From Streblospio benedicti (taxonomy: Eukaryota > Annelida > Polychaeta > Spionida > Spionidae), in assembly GCA_019095985.1 (NCBI GenBank), contig CM032659.1, forward strand, positions 9,859,256 through 9,923,255: DNA of 64,000 bases, given 5' to 3'. Made by a program: the position numbers and the translations under genes. Below are positions 21,170 through 33,949 of the stretch, piece by piece. The notes under the pieces were generated by a model that was given only the letters and a program-made list of their open reading frames with translations, was not told the DNA's origin and did no database searches. Positions within the stretch are counted from its first letter, which is position 1; each line of letters starts with the position of its first letter.

Positions 21170-24100
21170 ATGACTTGTATACATGAACATACAATAAAGA
21201 TCCCGTGTCCATCAAGCCATATTCAGTTGGCTTGCAATGGTGTATATGCTGCACTACCTCATGGGAGAAATGACGTTGGAATCTTTAGTTTAGAAGACAT
21301 AACCTGTAAGGTGAGTTGAAATTTTACTCAGTCTGCCAAGTGGCAAGTGGCTTTGCAAGTAAGTGATTTGCTTAGATTCAGTGAGAAGTAGAAGCCCCTG
21401 TCATGTGAACCTCTGTAAAACTGTGGATGAGGGACGGTAGACAGTTACTTGTCAAGTGTAAGAAGGGAATAACAGTGACAAAGTTTGGGAAGTAGCCCAA
21501 ATTGGCCAGAAGGGCCAGTATTTTGAAATCTTCACTGGCCCTTCTACTAGCTGATGCATTACTAACCACAAATACGTGACTCAGTCTAGGTTTCTATACT
21601 ATAGATTAAGATCGATACTAGCCATATATATTTGGTTAATGCATTACTGGCCCTGCGAGCGTCAAAGATGCAAAGCATCGCTAGGGGGTCTGCCTGGGGG
21701 CATGCCCCTCCCCCACCCCCCACCCCCACCCCAGAAACTTATTGAATATATTTAAAAGATTTGTACAATTGTCAACTGTCACTGTTCCTGTTTGCACATT
21801 GGTGATAGACTAGATAAAGCTCTTATGTATAGGACGGGAGTTTTGCAAAAATCGAACGAAAAATTCCGACAAATTCTATACTTGCCAGCCGGGCTATCAT
21901 CTGGGAAACAAATTTTGTCACTGGAATAACGCATTTACTCATAGCTCCACATGAACAATAACTACTGGTATTTATTGGGACTTTCTCTTGTGTTTTACTC
22001 TTAAACTCAATTACATGTTCATTAACTTAAATAGACATTCAGATACATGCAGATTAATTTAATACTGACATAAACCAAACACAAAAATCTGATGGGCATG
22101 GCCTTAGACTAAGGCTTAGTTTCAACAGAACTTTGACTTTATTTATAGTGATAGCTAGTTCTAATTTTATATATTTTACTTGTTTCTTTATATAAATTGG
22201 ATGCATGAATCCCTTCTAAGGTTTAATTTGATATGTTTTTTTAACATTTCAGCCATTGGAACTTCATGGCCACAGGAACAAAGTAACTGCAATGTGCTTC
22301 AGCTATGGCAGTCATCCAACTCTTTTATGTTCTGGAGCAGAGGACTACATTATTGTATGGAACATCGAAAAAGCTAGACAACAGTTGGACACGGGACAGC
22401 AAATCCGTGGTCAAATAATTGGAGTAACCCTCGGTTGTGTTAATTATCTCTCATTTAGTTGTGATGATAGTAAAGTAGCAGTGTGTGTGGGTTCTGATGC
22501 AATAATTCTTGATAGCAAAACTGAAAAAATGCTAGCAAGGCTAGAAGGTCATGATGCAAAAGTAAACTGTGCTGAATTTTGTCCACATTACAGTTCCACT
22601 GTAGTAACAGCTGGTGATGATCGGACATTTAAGATCTGGGACATATCAGCTAATGCACTAATTTATCAGTCGACAATCATATCATCGTCACCATTTATAA
22701 CTTTGGCTATGAATCCTCTGCAAGAAAGTTTTGCTTTAGGGACTGCAGATGGGCAAGTACGAGTTTATGATCTTAGTGATGGTAATGGATTTAGATGTCT
22801 CCAACAAGTGGACGTAGAAAAAATGCAGAATAAGGTAAAAGAAGCGAAAGCCAAAGTACGTGAACTACATGAAAATATAGCAAGTAAAACAGGGCCTGTG
22901 ACCATAAGTACTAGACCTGCATGGCAAAGAAATGAGACTACAAAAAGGTTTGATGAAGGGGAAGGTGATGAAGATGAAACATTTGTTGGATGTACAATTT
23001 TAGGACTATTGTATACATATCCACCTGAGAATTCAACTAGACAACCAACGCCATTAAATTTACCTTTCCTTCAAAGAGAAAATACTTTAGTTAGTGATTT
23101 GCTAGACAATGCTCCTCTTTTGATAATTGCAACAACAGGTTCCATTTTTCAACTAAATGCAAAAACGCTTGAAGCTGTCGGACATGCTAGTTTGCAAGAG
23201 CCTTTTAAATCAAATGATTTGCAAGAAAAAGATTGTAAAACTTTAAACATTGCAGGAAATTATGGACTCTCACAGCATCCTATTTCGGAAAAAGTATGGT
23301 GTTTGATAGGAAGTGCTTTTCAAAATGAAGTGAATATAGTTTCATTAACATGTCCTTCGCAAGAAAGTGCAACACATTTACAAAATCAGCTTTCGCCAAA
23401 GTCACACAGTACAGAAGCATCTGGCGACTCTCCGGAGTATGAAAAATTACCAATATCAGTATTATCATGTGGACCTCTTGCATCTAATTCACCTCTGAAG
23501 TCAGAGCTTGTTTTGAAGCCAGTATTAAAGCCTAAGTCCAAAAAGCCAACCCTTGGTTCAACAGTTAGTATCCCTGGACAATTGAATAAAAAAGGTAAAA
23601 TTGTTGATAACCAAGCCATTGTGTTTCGTGATAAAGTCAAGTCCTCAGGTTATAGTAAAGTCGAACCCAAGCGGACACCTTTTCAACCACGTACAAATCT
23701 AAGCAAATCAGGTCGAGCTACCAGTTTACAATCATTGCCAACAGCTGCTAGGTCATCTACTTCTTCAGCTACACCAACCAATTTAACTGTTAAAGAATAT
23801 CCTATGATGTCTGCTCCTCCAACAGAACTGAAGGCTAAGATTGACGTAGCAGAGAGACCAACTGCTGTGGGATCACTTCGGTTTTCTACAGATGGAAAAC
23901 AACTGGCATGTGGACTCTCCAATACAACCGCTCAGATTTTTAAAATGCCACTGACAGGAAAAGGCTGTGCATTTGCTGGACATAAGGGTGTTGTGTCTAG
24001 TGTATATTGGAGCCATGACTCTGAATGGTTGGTTACGAGCTCTGAAGATAGAACAGCAGCCGTGTGGTCAATGTCTATGCCTGATCCAGTAATGACGTTC

Positions 24101-24859
24101 ACAACAACAAATAACAATTTTGGTGCAGATAAGGAAGGGGGACTGAAGCCCGATAAAGACAACCCACTATTTAGTAAAGGCGTACGCTTTGGCCAGTTTT
24201 ATTACATGGACAAATTTATTCTCCTCACGTGCGGTAACACCTTTTACATGTACAAATATCATCTTGATACTCAAAAGTCAGACATTAGAAGGTACCTAAG
24301 CAATAATCGATTCAAACTTGTCAAGAGTTTCCAAATGACAGAAGGCCAACAAATCACTGCGTTTTCTGCTGTCAATAGTTTTTACTCGTATATAGTGCTA
24401 TGTGCCGGATCAAACAAATCAATCGATGTTTTTGATGTGAATGAAGCCAAAATTGTTCAAACAATTCCAGATGTACACACAAGAAGTATTCACACAATAT
24501 GTCAAAATGAAGGATCGGCATATGCAAGCCACCCGGGGTCAGCCTATGATTTGTTTGTTACAGCATCTGCTTCCGACTGTATTAAATTGTGGGATCTTCG
24601 ATCAAATCGGTGTGTACGAAGATATGAAGGACATACAAACCGGACTCATCCATGTGGTGTTGCCATTAGTCCTTGTTCTCGCTTTATAGCCACAGGTTCA
24701 GAAGACAGATCGGCATACATTTTTGATATTCGCTCAGGAACATATATTCATAAATTAACTGGACACACGGACACAGTTGGGGATGTTGCTTTCCATCCTC
24801 TTTATGCGCAGCTAGTGACTTCAACTTTGGACGGTAAATTGAGACTTTTTACCTCATGA
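21170..24859 (+). CDS. WDR27: WDR27, WD-repeat protein
   Basis: Coding exons 21170-21310 and 22253-24859 join in phase 0 to give 915 aa. WDR27 is a WD40 scaffold of poorly known role with two propeller-like halves. Residues 48-180 show the first blades (ELHGHRNKVTAMCF ... IIVWNI; LEGHDAKVNCAEFCP ... FKIWDI). A linker at roughly 430-610 is low-complexity but keeps VFRDKVKSSGY. The C-terminal half carries further blades (GHKGVVSSVYWSHDSEWLV, KLWDLRSNRCVRRYEGH, HKLTGHTDTVGDVAFHP) and ends TSTLDGKLRLF. From recalled human WDR27, shared stretches include SHxQLAC in exon 1, SSGY in the linker and LATxTLDGKL-like C-terminal sequence. The length is near the vertebrate protein. Oddly, 2.6 kb of coding sequence lies in a single exon, while vertebrate WDR27 has many introns. 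Confidence 0.97.
21660..21735. repeat. C-rich stretch with CCACCCC units
   Basis: GGGGGTCTGCCTGGGGGCAT is followed by CCCC/CCACCCC runs inside the WDR27 intron. The GGGGG...GGCATGCCCC pattern suggests a fragment of a dispersed repeat, but I cannot assign a family. Confidence 0.45.
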
Positions 24860-25417
24860 AGCGGATTAGGAGAAAAAAATTATTGGAGGAGCCTTTAATT
24901 TTGTGAATATGAGCGTTGAAATGAATGTTTATGTTATCTGAGAAAAATCAGGACATTGCATAAATTATATAATTAGGTTTCAAGACGTCTAGATTAATTT
25001 AAAAGGTGCTGTTCGAATTGATTTGTTGTAAATGCATAGGTGAATGTTTATTGTTTATTAAAATCAGTGTAGACTACCGGTAAATATATATTTATTACTG
25101 TGTGCTTCCATTATGAATGTCTTGATACCAAGCTGGACAAGCAACTTTAGAAAAAACGAATTCCATAACTTACTTGCAAAAATACTACAGTATTTTCATA
25201 AATACATTCCAAAGACATTATATTTTATATAATATTTTCATTGTATTGTTTTAAGTTTGTACTGGTAAGCTAAGAATGAAGTTCGACTATAAGGAGGGGG
25301 TTATATAGCAAAAATATGATTTGCTATTTGCCCGAAATCTTGAGTGTGAATTCTGAACTGCCTATATTTGTGTGTGAAATGTGACGCAAACTTCTCGAAG
25401 TTCTGTAAAGCTAGATT

Positions 25418-25940
25418 TTTTTGTAGCTATTAAATTTTGCGATTTTCATCCATAAAGTATTTGGTGACTATTTAATTTTGTGATTTTGGTCCATTCTGGA
25501 CCTACTTTACATAGGGTATTAATGTTTCCTGACTATTTAAGTTTGCGTCTTTGCACCTACCCACAAAATTCGCAAATTAGATCATGCACAAATAATTCTA
25601 GTTTTACAGTATTCAATTACAATTCCTGGTGATTTAAGACATTTATGAAAATATTTTGGTGTTTGGATTTTCATCAAGGCTATATATACACTGGTCCCCT
25701 CAAAAAGGTTTGGAGTATTGCTCTTTCATTTCATATAATTGTACATGCCTTCATATGGCACCCTTCATTCTCAGGATTGCCCCCAATAATGGTTTGAAAT
25801 GTGTAGGGTATTTCGCAATTGAAAAAGCAGTGCTTGTCATATCACTGTAAAACTTGAATATTTCATGGCTATTTAATTTTGCGGTTTTGATCTATGAATT
25901 ATTTTGCGATTACTTGATTTTGTGGTTTTCAAGAATGTGA
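25418..25940. repeat. Degenerate repeat, TTTAATTTTGCGATTTT units
   Basis: About six diverged copies of a unit like CTATTTAATTTTGCGATTTT occur in direct orientation, with one inverted match (AAAATTCGCAAATTA near 25567). Spacing is irregular, so it is either a decayed tandem array or overlapping element fragments. Confidence 0.5.
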
Positions 25941-26207
25941 TAATTTTACAAAAGAATTTCAGCATATTTCACAGATAATAAAGTTATCTAAGTATGAGTA
26001 AATTACTGTATTATGTTTTGATATGTGCTCTTACATTTGGAAGCTGTGCACAAGTGGTAATGTGCGGACAGCAAGTTCATGGAGTAACATTTTCTATCAG
26101 GACTAAACAAATGAAATGTACTGAATATCAAAATAAAATACATAGGAATGATATGCTATTTTTTGCCAGATCTATATTGTAGTTATTATTCTGATTGGTT
26201 TATATAA

Positions 26208-26541
26208 TACAGGGTATCAGCTAAGCCTTAAAAGTCTTAAAATATCTTATATTGTTTTATGGAAAATACTATAGCTATTATATGCTAAATAGCTATTTAT
26301 GGAAAATAGCTATTTTTATTTTGCTTGAAGTAATCTTAGTCTCAACTTTTCTTTTTTATTGATTCAATAGTTATTTTAATTTACGCATGTTTTTATTACT
26401 TTGAATACAAACGCTTACCAAGCAACATACATGCACTTGGGAATTGCACGGTTTAATTTTAGTGAATGGTCTTATTTTGCTTCTAGGGAGGTCTTAACCA
26501 GGTCTGAAATTGGTTTCCTAAAAAGTTGCAGACACCCTGTA
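26208..26541. mobile_element. Mariner-like MITE with TACAGGGT ends
   Basis: Left end TACAGGGTATCAG and right end CAGACACCCTGTA are inverted, with TA at both borders. CAGGGTGTC-type ends are usual in Tc1/mariner MITEs. It is 334 bases long and non-coding. Confidence 0.5.
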
Positions 26542-26716
26542 ATAGTGAACAAAATGGCATTCAAAATATTTATTGAATATTCTTTAGTCCTTTTTATGGT
26601 GGTTAACTGAAAATAACAATGTATAAATATTGTTTGCTATTATCATTAGTCAGGAATTATAATGGTGATTTTTTAGATATCACAATTATTTATAAATTGT
26701 GATTGCATCTTTATTA

Positions 26717-27196
26717 TCTATATATAATTATGCGAGAGGGGCTGTGGCACTGGTTGTTGTTTTTTTATTTGGGAAATTCGCCTGCAATCACATTCCTGGG
26801 GCGCTTTCACGCATTTTGAGTGTACCACTTTATGGGAAATCACCATCTACGGGTTTCTTTCTTCTTCGTGCACTAGCTTTCATCAGTATTGACGAGAAAA
26901 CTGTCTTACCAACATTTTTCGTGTACAAATGGTTGTTTTTTTTATTTAAAGTGCACTTTCGGTTCATTGTTGCTGCATGCGTTGTTTCACCATTGCTGCG
27001 CGTGTCGGTCTCATGGGTTTGGAAATGCTGCATGCGTTGTTTCTTTGTGTTATGTTGCTCTGTTGCTGCGTGCGTTTCCAATGCTTTAGCCGATTGCATT
27101 GTGTTTTCACATGCGTGTGTGTAGAATTGCTGCTGTGCGTTTGTCTCTGATGCTGCGTGTGTTGTCTCCGTACAAAGACGGGGCGGGGTAAGCTAG
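26717..27196 (+). mobile_element. Non-autonomous Helitron
   Basis: The 5' end TCTATATATAATTATGCGAG follows an A, and the 3' end GCGGGGTAAGCTAG is followed by T. Insertion between A and T, a TC start and a CTAG end are Helitron hallmarks. A short stem (CCGT/ACGG around ACAAAG) precedes the GC-rich 3' end. The 480-base body has no TIRs, no Rep/helicase and no target duplication. Its right half holds degenerate GCTGCATGCGTTGTTTC repeats. The 141-codon frame across it is not a gene. Confidence 0.75.
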
Positions 27197-28482
27197 TAAT
27201 AATTTTTGCAGCTAATTTTTTGCTGATCTTTATTAATGGTCACTTGGTACGTTTTTGGTGCATGATAAAAGTACGCAACGCAATGCAATTCAAACCATAT
27301 GCCTTAATAATATTGAATAATAAATACATGCAGTGACATAATCTAACATTTGTTATCTGCATTGCTAGGCAATTAAAAAATTGTCAAATGTACTCAACAA
27401 AAGTTATAAAACACATTCTAATGAATATTGTTAAGGAGAAATGGTAGGTATAAGCATATAAATGCGTTTTTGCCTAACACCAATTGTTGTACATGTTGAA
27501 TATCTGAACTTTATTCAATTATTTTATTGCAATTTCCTTGAAGCTATGAAATAAAAGCAGAGTAGTCTTTTATTACATGTACATCGTGGAATTAAAACTA
27601 GTTTAGTGTGTATTCAAATATATCATTGTGGGAAACTACCGGTACTTTAAGTATTTCTAGGATTACATTATGGTGATGGCAGTAGGATAATAACTTCAAA
27701 TGTTCACTGCAGTGAACTTGACTGGTTATTACATTAGTAATAACTTTACCAGTATCAGTAGCTGTTATTATTTTAGAAGACAATAAATGTACAACTTGTT
27801 AAGATGCCAGTGATTTGAACACAGAATTTTGATAAAATTTATTATAAAAAGATTGTGCTTTTACATGTTCAGTCTCTAGATTTAAATGTGATAGATATTT
27901 CCACAAAAAGGAATTCCACAATAACCTAATTTAACATGAAACACAAATATTAAGGGTAGTTACACCACAATTATCTACAAACCATTTTCAACATTTATAA
28001 TTGTAACAATCAACTATTGAATCATGTGTATGCATATTGTGCCTAATTTAATTAATGGAATGATACTCATACGAAACATTAATTATTAAAAAAATGGATT
28101 TCTGGGCATTCTGCGCACTGGGTTAAATCCACAAAATTCTTCTATTTGATGTCATACTCTCAACATGCATACAGGATTATTATAAAAAGACATTCACCAA
28201 CAGACACGAATTTCAGCAAACTTCATGTGAAATCCTTAAAAATGTACAAAAATCAAAACATAATATACAAGCTTTTGTTCATTCAACAAGTAAATTGAAG
28301 CCATTATTGTATATCTCGAAGTTTCATCATTGTAAAAAAGATTTTTTTTTTAGATTCTGGTTCCAGTGTATTATTGGATGCATTATTGTCTCAATTCATA
28401 AACAAAAATTTGAAGCAACAAATGAGGCTGACAGTCTGTGACTCGTGGTGTGGTTATGAATAGCTACGTGAGGCATGAAAAC

Positions 28483-31400
28483 TTAGTTTGTCACATCATC
28501 CAAGTCTGGTAATTCTTCATCATCACTATCTGGGGACTCCTCATCCTAAAATTTGTATATAAAGAATAACAAGCTTGAATGTACAACCACAATACAAAAA
28601 GTTTGAGAAAATTAACTGTAAATACAATATTGTAACTGCAATTTTTATGGCGATAAAATCCTTATCAAAATATCACCATAGAATATACATTTTTAAGATC
28701 TTATTACATTTGAAAGAGTTTCTAACTATATTTCGATAAAAGCATACTTACATCAGCACCCATATCACCCATACCACCCATGCCAGGCATACCGCCCATT
28801 CCTGGCATGCCACCCATGCCTCCCATTCCTGGCATGCCACCCATGCCTCCCATTCCGCCCATACTCATTTGGCTCATCATCTGGAATGATTAACAAATTA
28901 AATAATACATGCAAACAAAAACAGTTTTCCCACACTGAATAACATTCATCACGCGGCATTAGACCGACTTTTCCATTGATAATTTTTTTAGTGAATTTAG
29001 TAAACAATGTAATTAAGTTGACTCCACATTATACCAGAAACAATTAAATTTTACGTCATACTGGTAATAATTCTAAGGGGTTTTATAGGAGCCAATATAC
29101 ATTTTTTTCTACTTAGAATTGCCATTCATCTTAATAATAAAGAAAGAGTATTTACATCTTCAAAGTTTCTGTCATCCTTCTCATCAACATCGCTGTCATC
29201 TTCATCTCTCCACTTGTCAAAGTCTGTTTTCAAGTAGTGTAGCTATAAAGATGAGTAAAATTAGAAATGCAAAAAGAAATTAAAGTGTTTTCATGAGAAT
29301 ATAGAAAATCTAAACTGCATCTACAGAAACATAATTACCTTTTTTGATTCTTTTAACAGACGGGGCCAATATGGTCCATCTTCTTTTTTCACCAAAACCA
29401 TAGGAATATTTCTTGCTAAAACGGCATATTTTGAGGTCTGAAATGAATACCATCAAACTTACTACTGGCCTCGTTAATTGTAACAAGTCATGAATAATGT
29501 TATGACAAGAACACATCATGAAAGGGACAGCCTCATTAATACTGCTTTATCAATCGGCATGAATTTAGATTAATGATAAAATTACCTCAGGATTCAATTC
29601 TCCATAGAATTCCAACGTAACTTCATAGTCTTTGCCTTCAGCACCTCCTTTCCCTCTAAATAATTTAAAAACACATTTTTCATATATATAATATTTTAAC
29701 ATAGTTATTTATCTAATTCCATTGAAAGTTACAATTAACTTGTTCTCAGTGACAATTCAAACACTGGTATTCTTTACAAGCCAACCACTATATACCAGCT
29801 GCTATATATGTGTACATAAAAAACAACTTACGAAAAATGTAGTTTATCATTCTCGATCTTTATGTCTGGATTTTTGCAGTCTTCTAAATTTATGGTGAGA
29901 TAGATTTTGTCATTTCTCTGTGCCCAAATAACATTAGGATGAAGCCTGAAATAAAACAATTAGGTTAAACGTCTGAACAGGACACATTTACCTTTCGACT
30001 GAACTCATACAACCTTGCCCTGGGTCCCTAGGCCTCCAAATACCTGCATGAACTATGGTCTTTGCGAGTGCAAAAATAAGAAAATCAATGAGCAAATAAA
30101 GTACATTCATATTTATTTGAAATTATTAAGCGTCATGACCGAGTTATTGGCAATGCTCAAGTTATTGGCACCACCAAAAAACCTTTTATTACATTCACTA
30201 AACAAATACTTATTTAACCTCTATTCTGTCCACTACGTCGCATTTTAACGTAATACATATGCAGTGTTCAATCTAGCTGTGCAATGGAGGGGACATCATT
30301 AGCCTACAAGTAATACAACAATATACAATGTAATTTAAACTAGAAACAAAATTTTTTGATAAAGTTACAATTGATAAGGGAGATGCTGAATCAGTGTATT
30401 ATGCTTTGAAATCTGCAGCTTTTTCTGGTAGATTTTCTAGAATAATCAGAACTTCTCTTCGACATAATTCCCGTGGGTGAAAGCAGACCATGACCTCTTC
30501 AAATCATTTTCAACGCTGGTTCTCGTTATATTGCCATTTAAAATGCACGCACACATGATTACAAAATGCATTTGTACATGAATGAGAACACCAGTCATAA
30601 TGCAGTGCAGGTCCTCTAGCAGAGATATGAAGGTAAGAAAATGGTAGCAAATCATAAGATTTCTGTGCGTCAAATGTGTTCTAAATATTATCACGAAAAT
30701 TTAGCGAAATGTTCATTGTACACCTATGATACGATTGGAATTGCGCTATTTAGCATTTGGCATCCAAAGTCGCAATGGTGCAGCCTAGATTGAAAACTAA
30801 TATATGTGTTACCTTGGAGAGAGACGTATGTTTGGGTGGTGCCAATAACTTGAGCACAACGTCTACTCATCCCATCCTTAATCATTTCGGGCTTTTTATT
30901 CAAATTACAATTCTTTTTAAAATAACATTTCACATAGAGACCAAATTTCATGAACTTTTCACAGCTTCAACATGCTAAGGCAATGAAAACATCACAAAAT
31001 ATTTGCTTCAGCCACCTCTAACGTACAACTAAGTTACATGACCATGTAAAACATCGTCGGATCTCACACTGCCTTACAAGTCCATGTTCATATCAACACA
31101 TAGGCCTAGTTGATGCTTTGGTGGGAAAATAGCTTCGTTTTTTGTTTTGTTTTTTGTTAAAAAACAAACAAAACTAAGATTCCAGTGAGTCGACGATCAC
31201 AACGTACTCATTCATGAAGCAAGAAATCTAAATTACAGCGGGTGGGTCACTTCGAATATAGCAGAGAGTTGAGACAAGGTCACACCAGCGATTGCTTAAC
31301 ATACACGAGTAATTAGTATTGACTTATACGGGTTAATCTTGCGAATCTTGTATTGTTAACAAACGTTAAACCCACCCTCGACCCAGCTTCTGGAAAGTTC

Positions 31401-31600
31401 ACGGCTCATGCCGGTCATAAGACGCGTTGATAAAGCATGGAGTACGACTCTACTGTTCTACCAATACATGGTAGTGTTAACAGAAAATATCCAGTACACC
31501 TTTTACGAAAATCTGGGCGTTTAATTCAAAGAACTATCATTGTAAATACAGAAAAAACATCTAAATTTACATACTTCTCATTCGCCATGGCCGCAGACAT
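28483..31600 (-). CDS. PTGES3: PTGES3 / p23 Hsp90 co-chaperone
   Basis: Coding exons: 31600-31575, 29945-29832, 29655-29586, 29437-29339, 29242-29156, 28880-28752, 28545-28483, all GT-AG, giving 195 aa. p23 binds the ATP-closed Hsp90 dimer and stabilises client complexes; vertebrate p23 is also reported as cytosolic prostaglandin E synthase. Residues 9-103 form the CS domain (LHPNVIWAQRNDKIYLTINL, LHFSGKGG, EFYGELNPE, GPYWPRLLKES). The WPRL signature is residues 94-97. An acidic tail follows (KTDFDKWRDEDDSDVDEKDD) and the protein ends SPDSDDEELPDLDDVTN. Exon 6 encodes 43 residues of MGGM/MPGM repeats absent from human p23 but of a type seen in other p23 proteins. The first ATG has a weak context. 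The in-frame ATG at 31588 (GCGGCCATGG) is strong and would give 191 aa starting MANEKLHPNV. Intron 1 is 1.6 kb with no repeat recognised. Confidence 0.97.
28765..28854 (-). repeat. In-frame minisatellite coding MGGMPG units of p23
   Basis: Triplet-based repeats GGCATG/GGAATG/CCAGGA lie inside PTGES3 exon 6. A 27-base unit occurs twice almost exactly. All units are multiples of 3 or 9 bases, so the frame is kept. Confidence 0.85.
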
Positions 31601-33179
31601 GTGTGATCAACTGTACCGCACTGAATGTAAGAAAACTGAAGTCACGTATATTACAATTACCTTATCTTAGGTCTTGGACCAACAGAGAGCCTTCTCCATG
31701 CAATCAAATGGAGAAATTGCTTCGGTTAAAGCTTAACATCTCTGTTAGTAATCTACAGGCTATGACGTGACTAGTATGGATGAATAAGCATATAATGTGA
31801 CGTCATAATTCGACCCAAAAATATATTGTATGACCACCTTTTCATGGAGCTACAGTACTTCATTTGTTAGTGGTGCAGGTTAAAATCAAGAATGAAAATA
31901 AGATTTAGGAGGTATGGGCTAGGTGGTTTTTAAAGCAGAGCTTTGCAGAAGACTCGAGCTGTATAGTCGTCGTAGGCGTTTCATTCTGTTCCCTGTCCAC
32001 TGCCACCAAGTTTACTATAAGCACATCCATACGCGCTGAAATTAGTGCCCAATTTGAATTTATCAATGAAACTGAAGCAGACGATGTTAATGAGCCACTA
32101 CAACTACCCGTGTAACAATATTGCTCAGAGTTATTTAAAGCATTAGCAACCATGGGTAAAACCGCCATTAATGCGCTTACAGTTGTCAAAAATAATCGTT
32201 TTACCCACTGTGCAATGTGCAGACAGATTTGTAGTAAGTGATGCATGTTGATGTTATTTTTTCTGCCTATGCATGTTAAATATTATTTAAAATGAAACAA
32301 ATGTTCTTGATTTTAGATCAATGATTTGAAAATGCTGATGAATTATTACTGCCGCCTTATGATGTGTGAATAAATAAAATATGAAAAACATTACTTAAAC
32401 CATTGTACTTTATTTCACTATAAGTCATGGTTACTCAGCATAAAAGTGAACACTGGAGTTATTGTTTAAATATTATTTATTGAAACTGTTCATGGTCAAA
32501 ATTTACCGCAAAAATATTGGCCCATCAAGTACAGAATTGACCCATTGATTTGCCTTACCAAGGGGCCAATTGTCCCACTACAAGTTTAGACCAACAAAAG
32601 CTTTGCTTTATTATGTCGCTGACACAGTTATGTACACAGATAAGAAGTATTTTTAGAGAAAATGAAATGATTGTGCTAGACTAGTATTTGCCTTATGACT
32701 CACTTTAAGCTGGAAAAAGACAAATAGGATGGGTTATAAAGTGTTATGCAGTGCTGACTATCATCAAGGGGATGAATTTGTATTTAGTCATCTATTTAGG
32801 GGTAGACAATGTGTTGCTAACCGTTTTATATTTCTACTGACTGCATTTGAAGAAAATTTTACGATGCACTCCCAGCCGCATAACATTCTCAAGCTCGGCT
32901 TTTCAGGAGTCTCAGTACCGCCTTTGCTGGTAATCTGTCCTACAGTACTGGTAAAGAATGAATGTCTGTAGTAGTTGGTGGATGCGGAAATTTCGAAATA
33001 TGTTAGGCTGTTTGTTCTGCTAGATTGTGTTGGTACTAGTTGAATGTAATATGGCATTTGAATATTGACAAGATGATAATGAATTTAAAAAAGACATGGG
33101 TTTAACATGCATAATTTCACTTTCTTCCCTCTTTGAGCTAAGTCCTCCCATCCTAATTCTTCCATCCTTGAATTGCTGC

Positions 33180-33690
33180 TGGGCTACTTGTATTATGATG
33201 TCTGTTTAATACATTTCTTGCAGCTCTTCCCTGAACCTGTTGGAGATTTTCGATGTCGCTTTGTATGTAGGGGTCTCATACTTATGATGAATATTCAAAT
33301 TCAGGACAGACAAGAGCATTATATGCCCTGGTTGGAGTTATACATTATTTGTTTCGATGGTCCTCCTCACCATAACCAGAATCTTATTTGATTTTGAGGT
33401 TACTCTGTTTACATGATCACACCATTTAAGGTCCTTACGAATTGTGACACCTAGATAAACGGGGCTGCGCTGTCCGTGTTTTCCGGTTTGGTTCTTGAAG
33501 GGTGTAATTTTTTTTAAGGGTTTCTCTTTCGGGTGATATTCATGCTAAAACCTCAAGGCTAAAACATTTAGACGGGTTGAAATCCATTTTCCAGTCTTTT
33601 CCCCAACTTCCCCATGACTGTAGTGGAGGTCATCCTGCAGATCTCTCACACTTTCTATAGTGTTTATCCATCTTCATATTGCGCAGGCGA
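33180..33690 (-). mobile_element. LINE remnant, C-terminal part of reverse transcriptase
   Basis: The minus strand encodes in pieces VYLGVTIRKDLKWCDHVNRV followed by TSKSNKILVMVRRT, the post-catalytic motif common to CR1/Jockey-type non-LTR retrotransposons. Farther upstream on that strand, GKDWKMDFNPSKC-like residues fit the preceding W..FN..KC motif. Frames shift and stops occur, so it is an old dead fragment. No 3' tail was defined. Confidence 0.65.
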
Positions 33691-33806
33691 CACACATACC
33701 AAATGTTTTTAAATATTCATAAAGATCTTTTGTGATTTATGTGTAGTTATTCAAATCATGATACAGAACTTATTTTACGAGAAAAGGACAATATTTTTGG
33801 ATTTGA

Positions 33807-33863
33807 CATTAGACTTTACTAGACCAGGTGGAACATTAGACTTTACTAGACCAGGTGGAACAT
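33807..33863. repeat. 27-base tandem duplication
   Basis: The unit beginning CATTAGACTTTACTAGACCA occurs twice back to back with no mismatch apart from the edge, so the duplication is recent. Confidence 0.8.
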
Positions 33864-33949
33864 GGATTGATTCTAAAATATGTCATATCAATTGCTAGTG
33901 CTGGCAACTGTGTCTAATTTTGGCACTTTGTCAAATAAAGTGTGCGACT

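Larger units (their letters stand above)
24860..28482. other. Intergenic region between convergent WDR27 and PTGES3
   Basis: It holds the 3' UTRs of both genes and three repeats: degenerate TTTAATTTTGCGATTTT units (25418-25940), a mariner-like MITE (26208-26541) and a Helitron (26717-27196). TTTATT near 27838 may be the PTGES3 poly(A) signal on the minus strand. I saw nothing more in 27200-27830 or 27850-28480. Confidence 0.55.

Noticed and set aside
26699-27124. 141-codon open frame with hydrophobic stretches
   Set aside because: Lies within the Helitron and reads through its degenerate repeats; composition follows the repeat, and no family resemblance.
31905-32246. 113-codon minus-strand frame upstream of PTGES3
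   Set aside because: No splice signals or recognisable motif, and it sits alone between genes.
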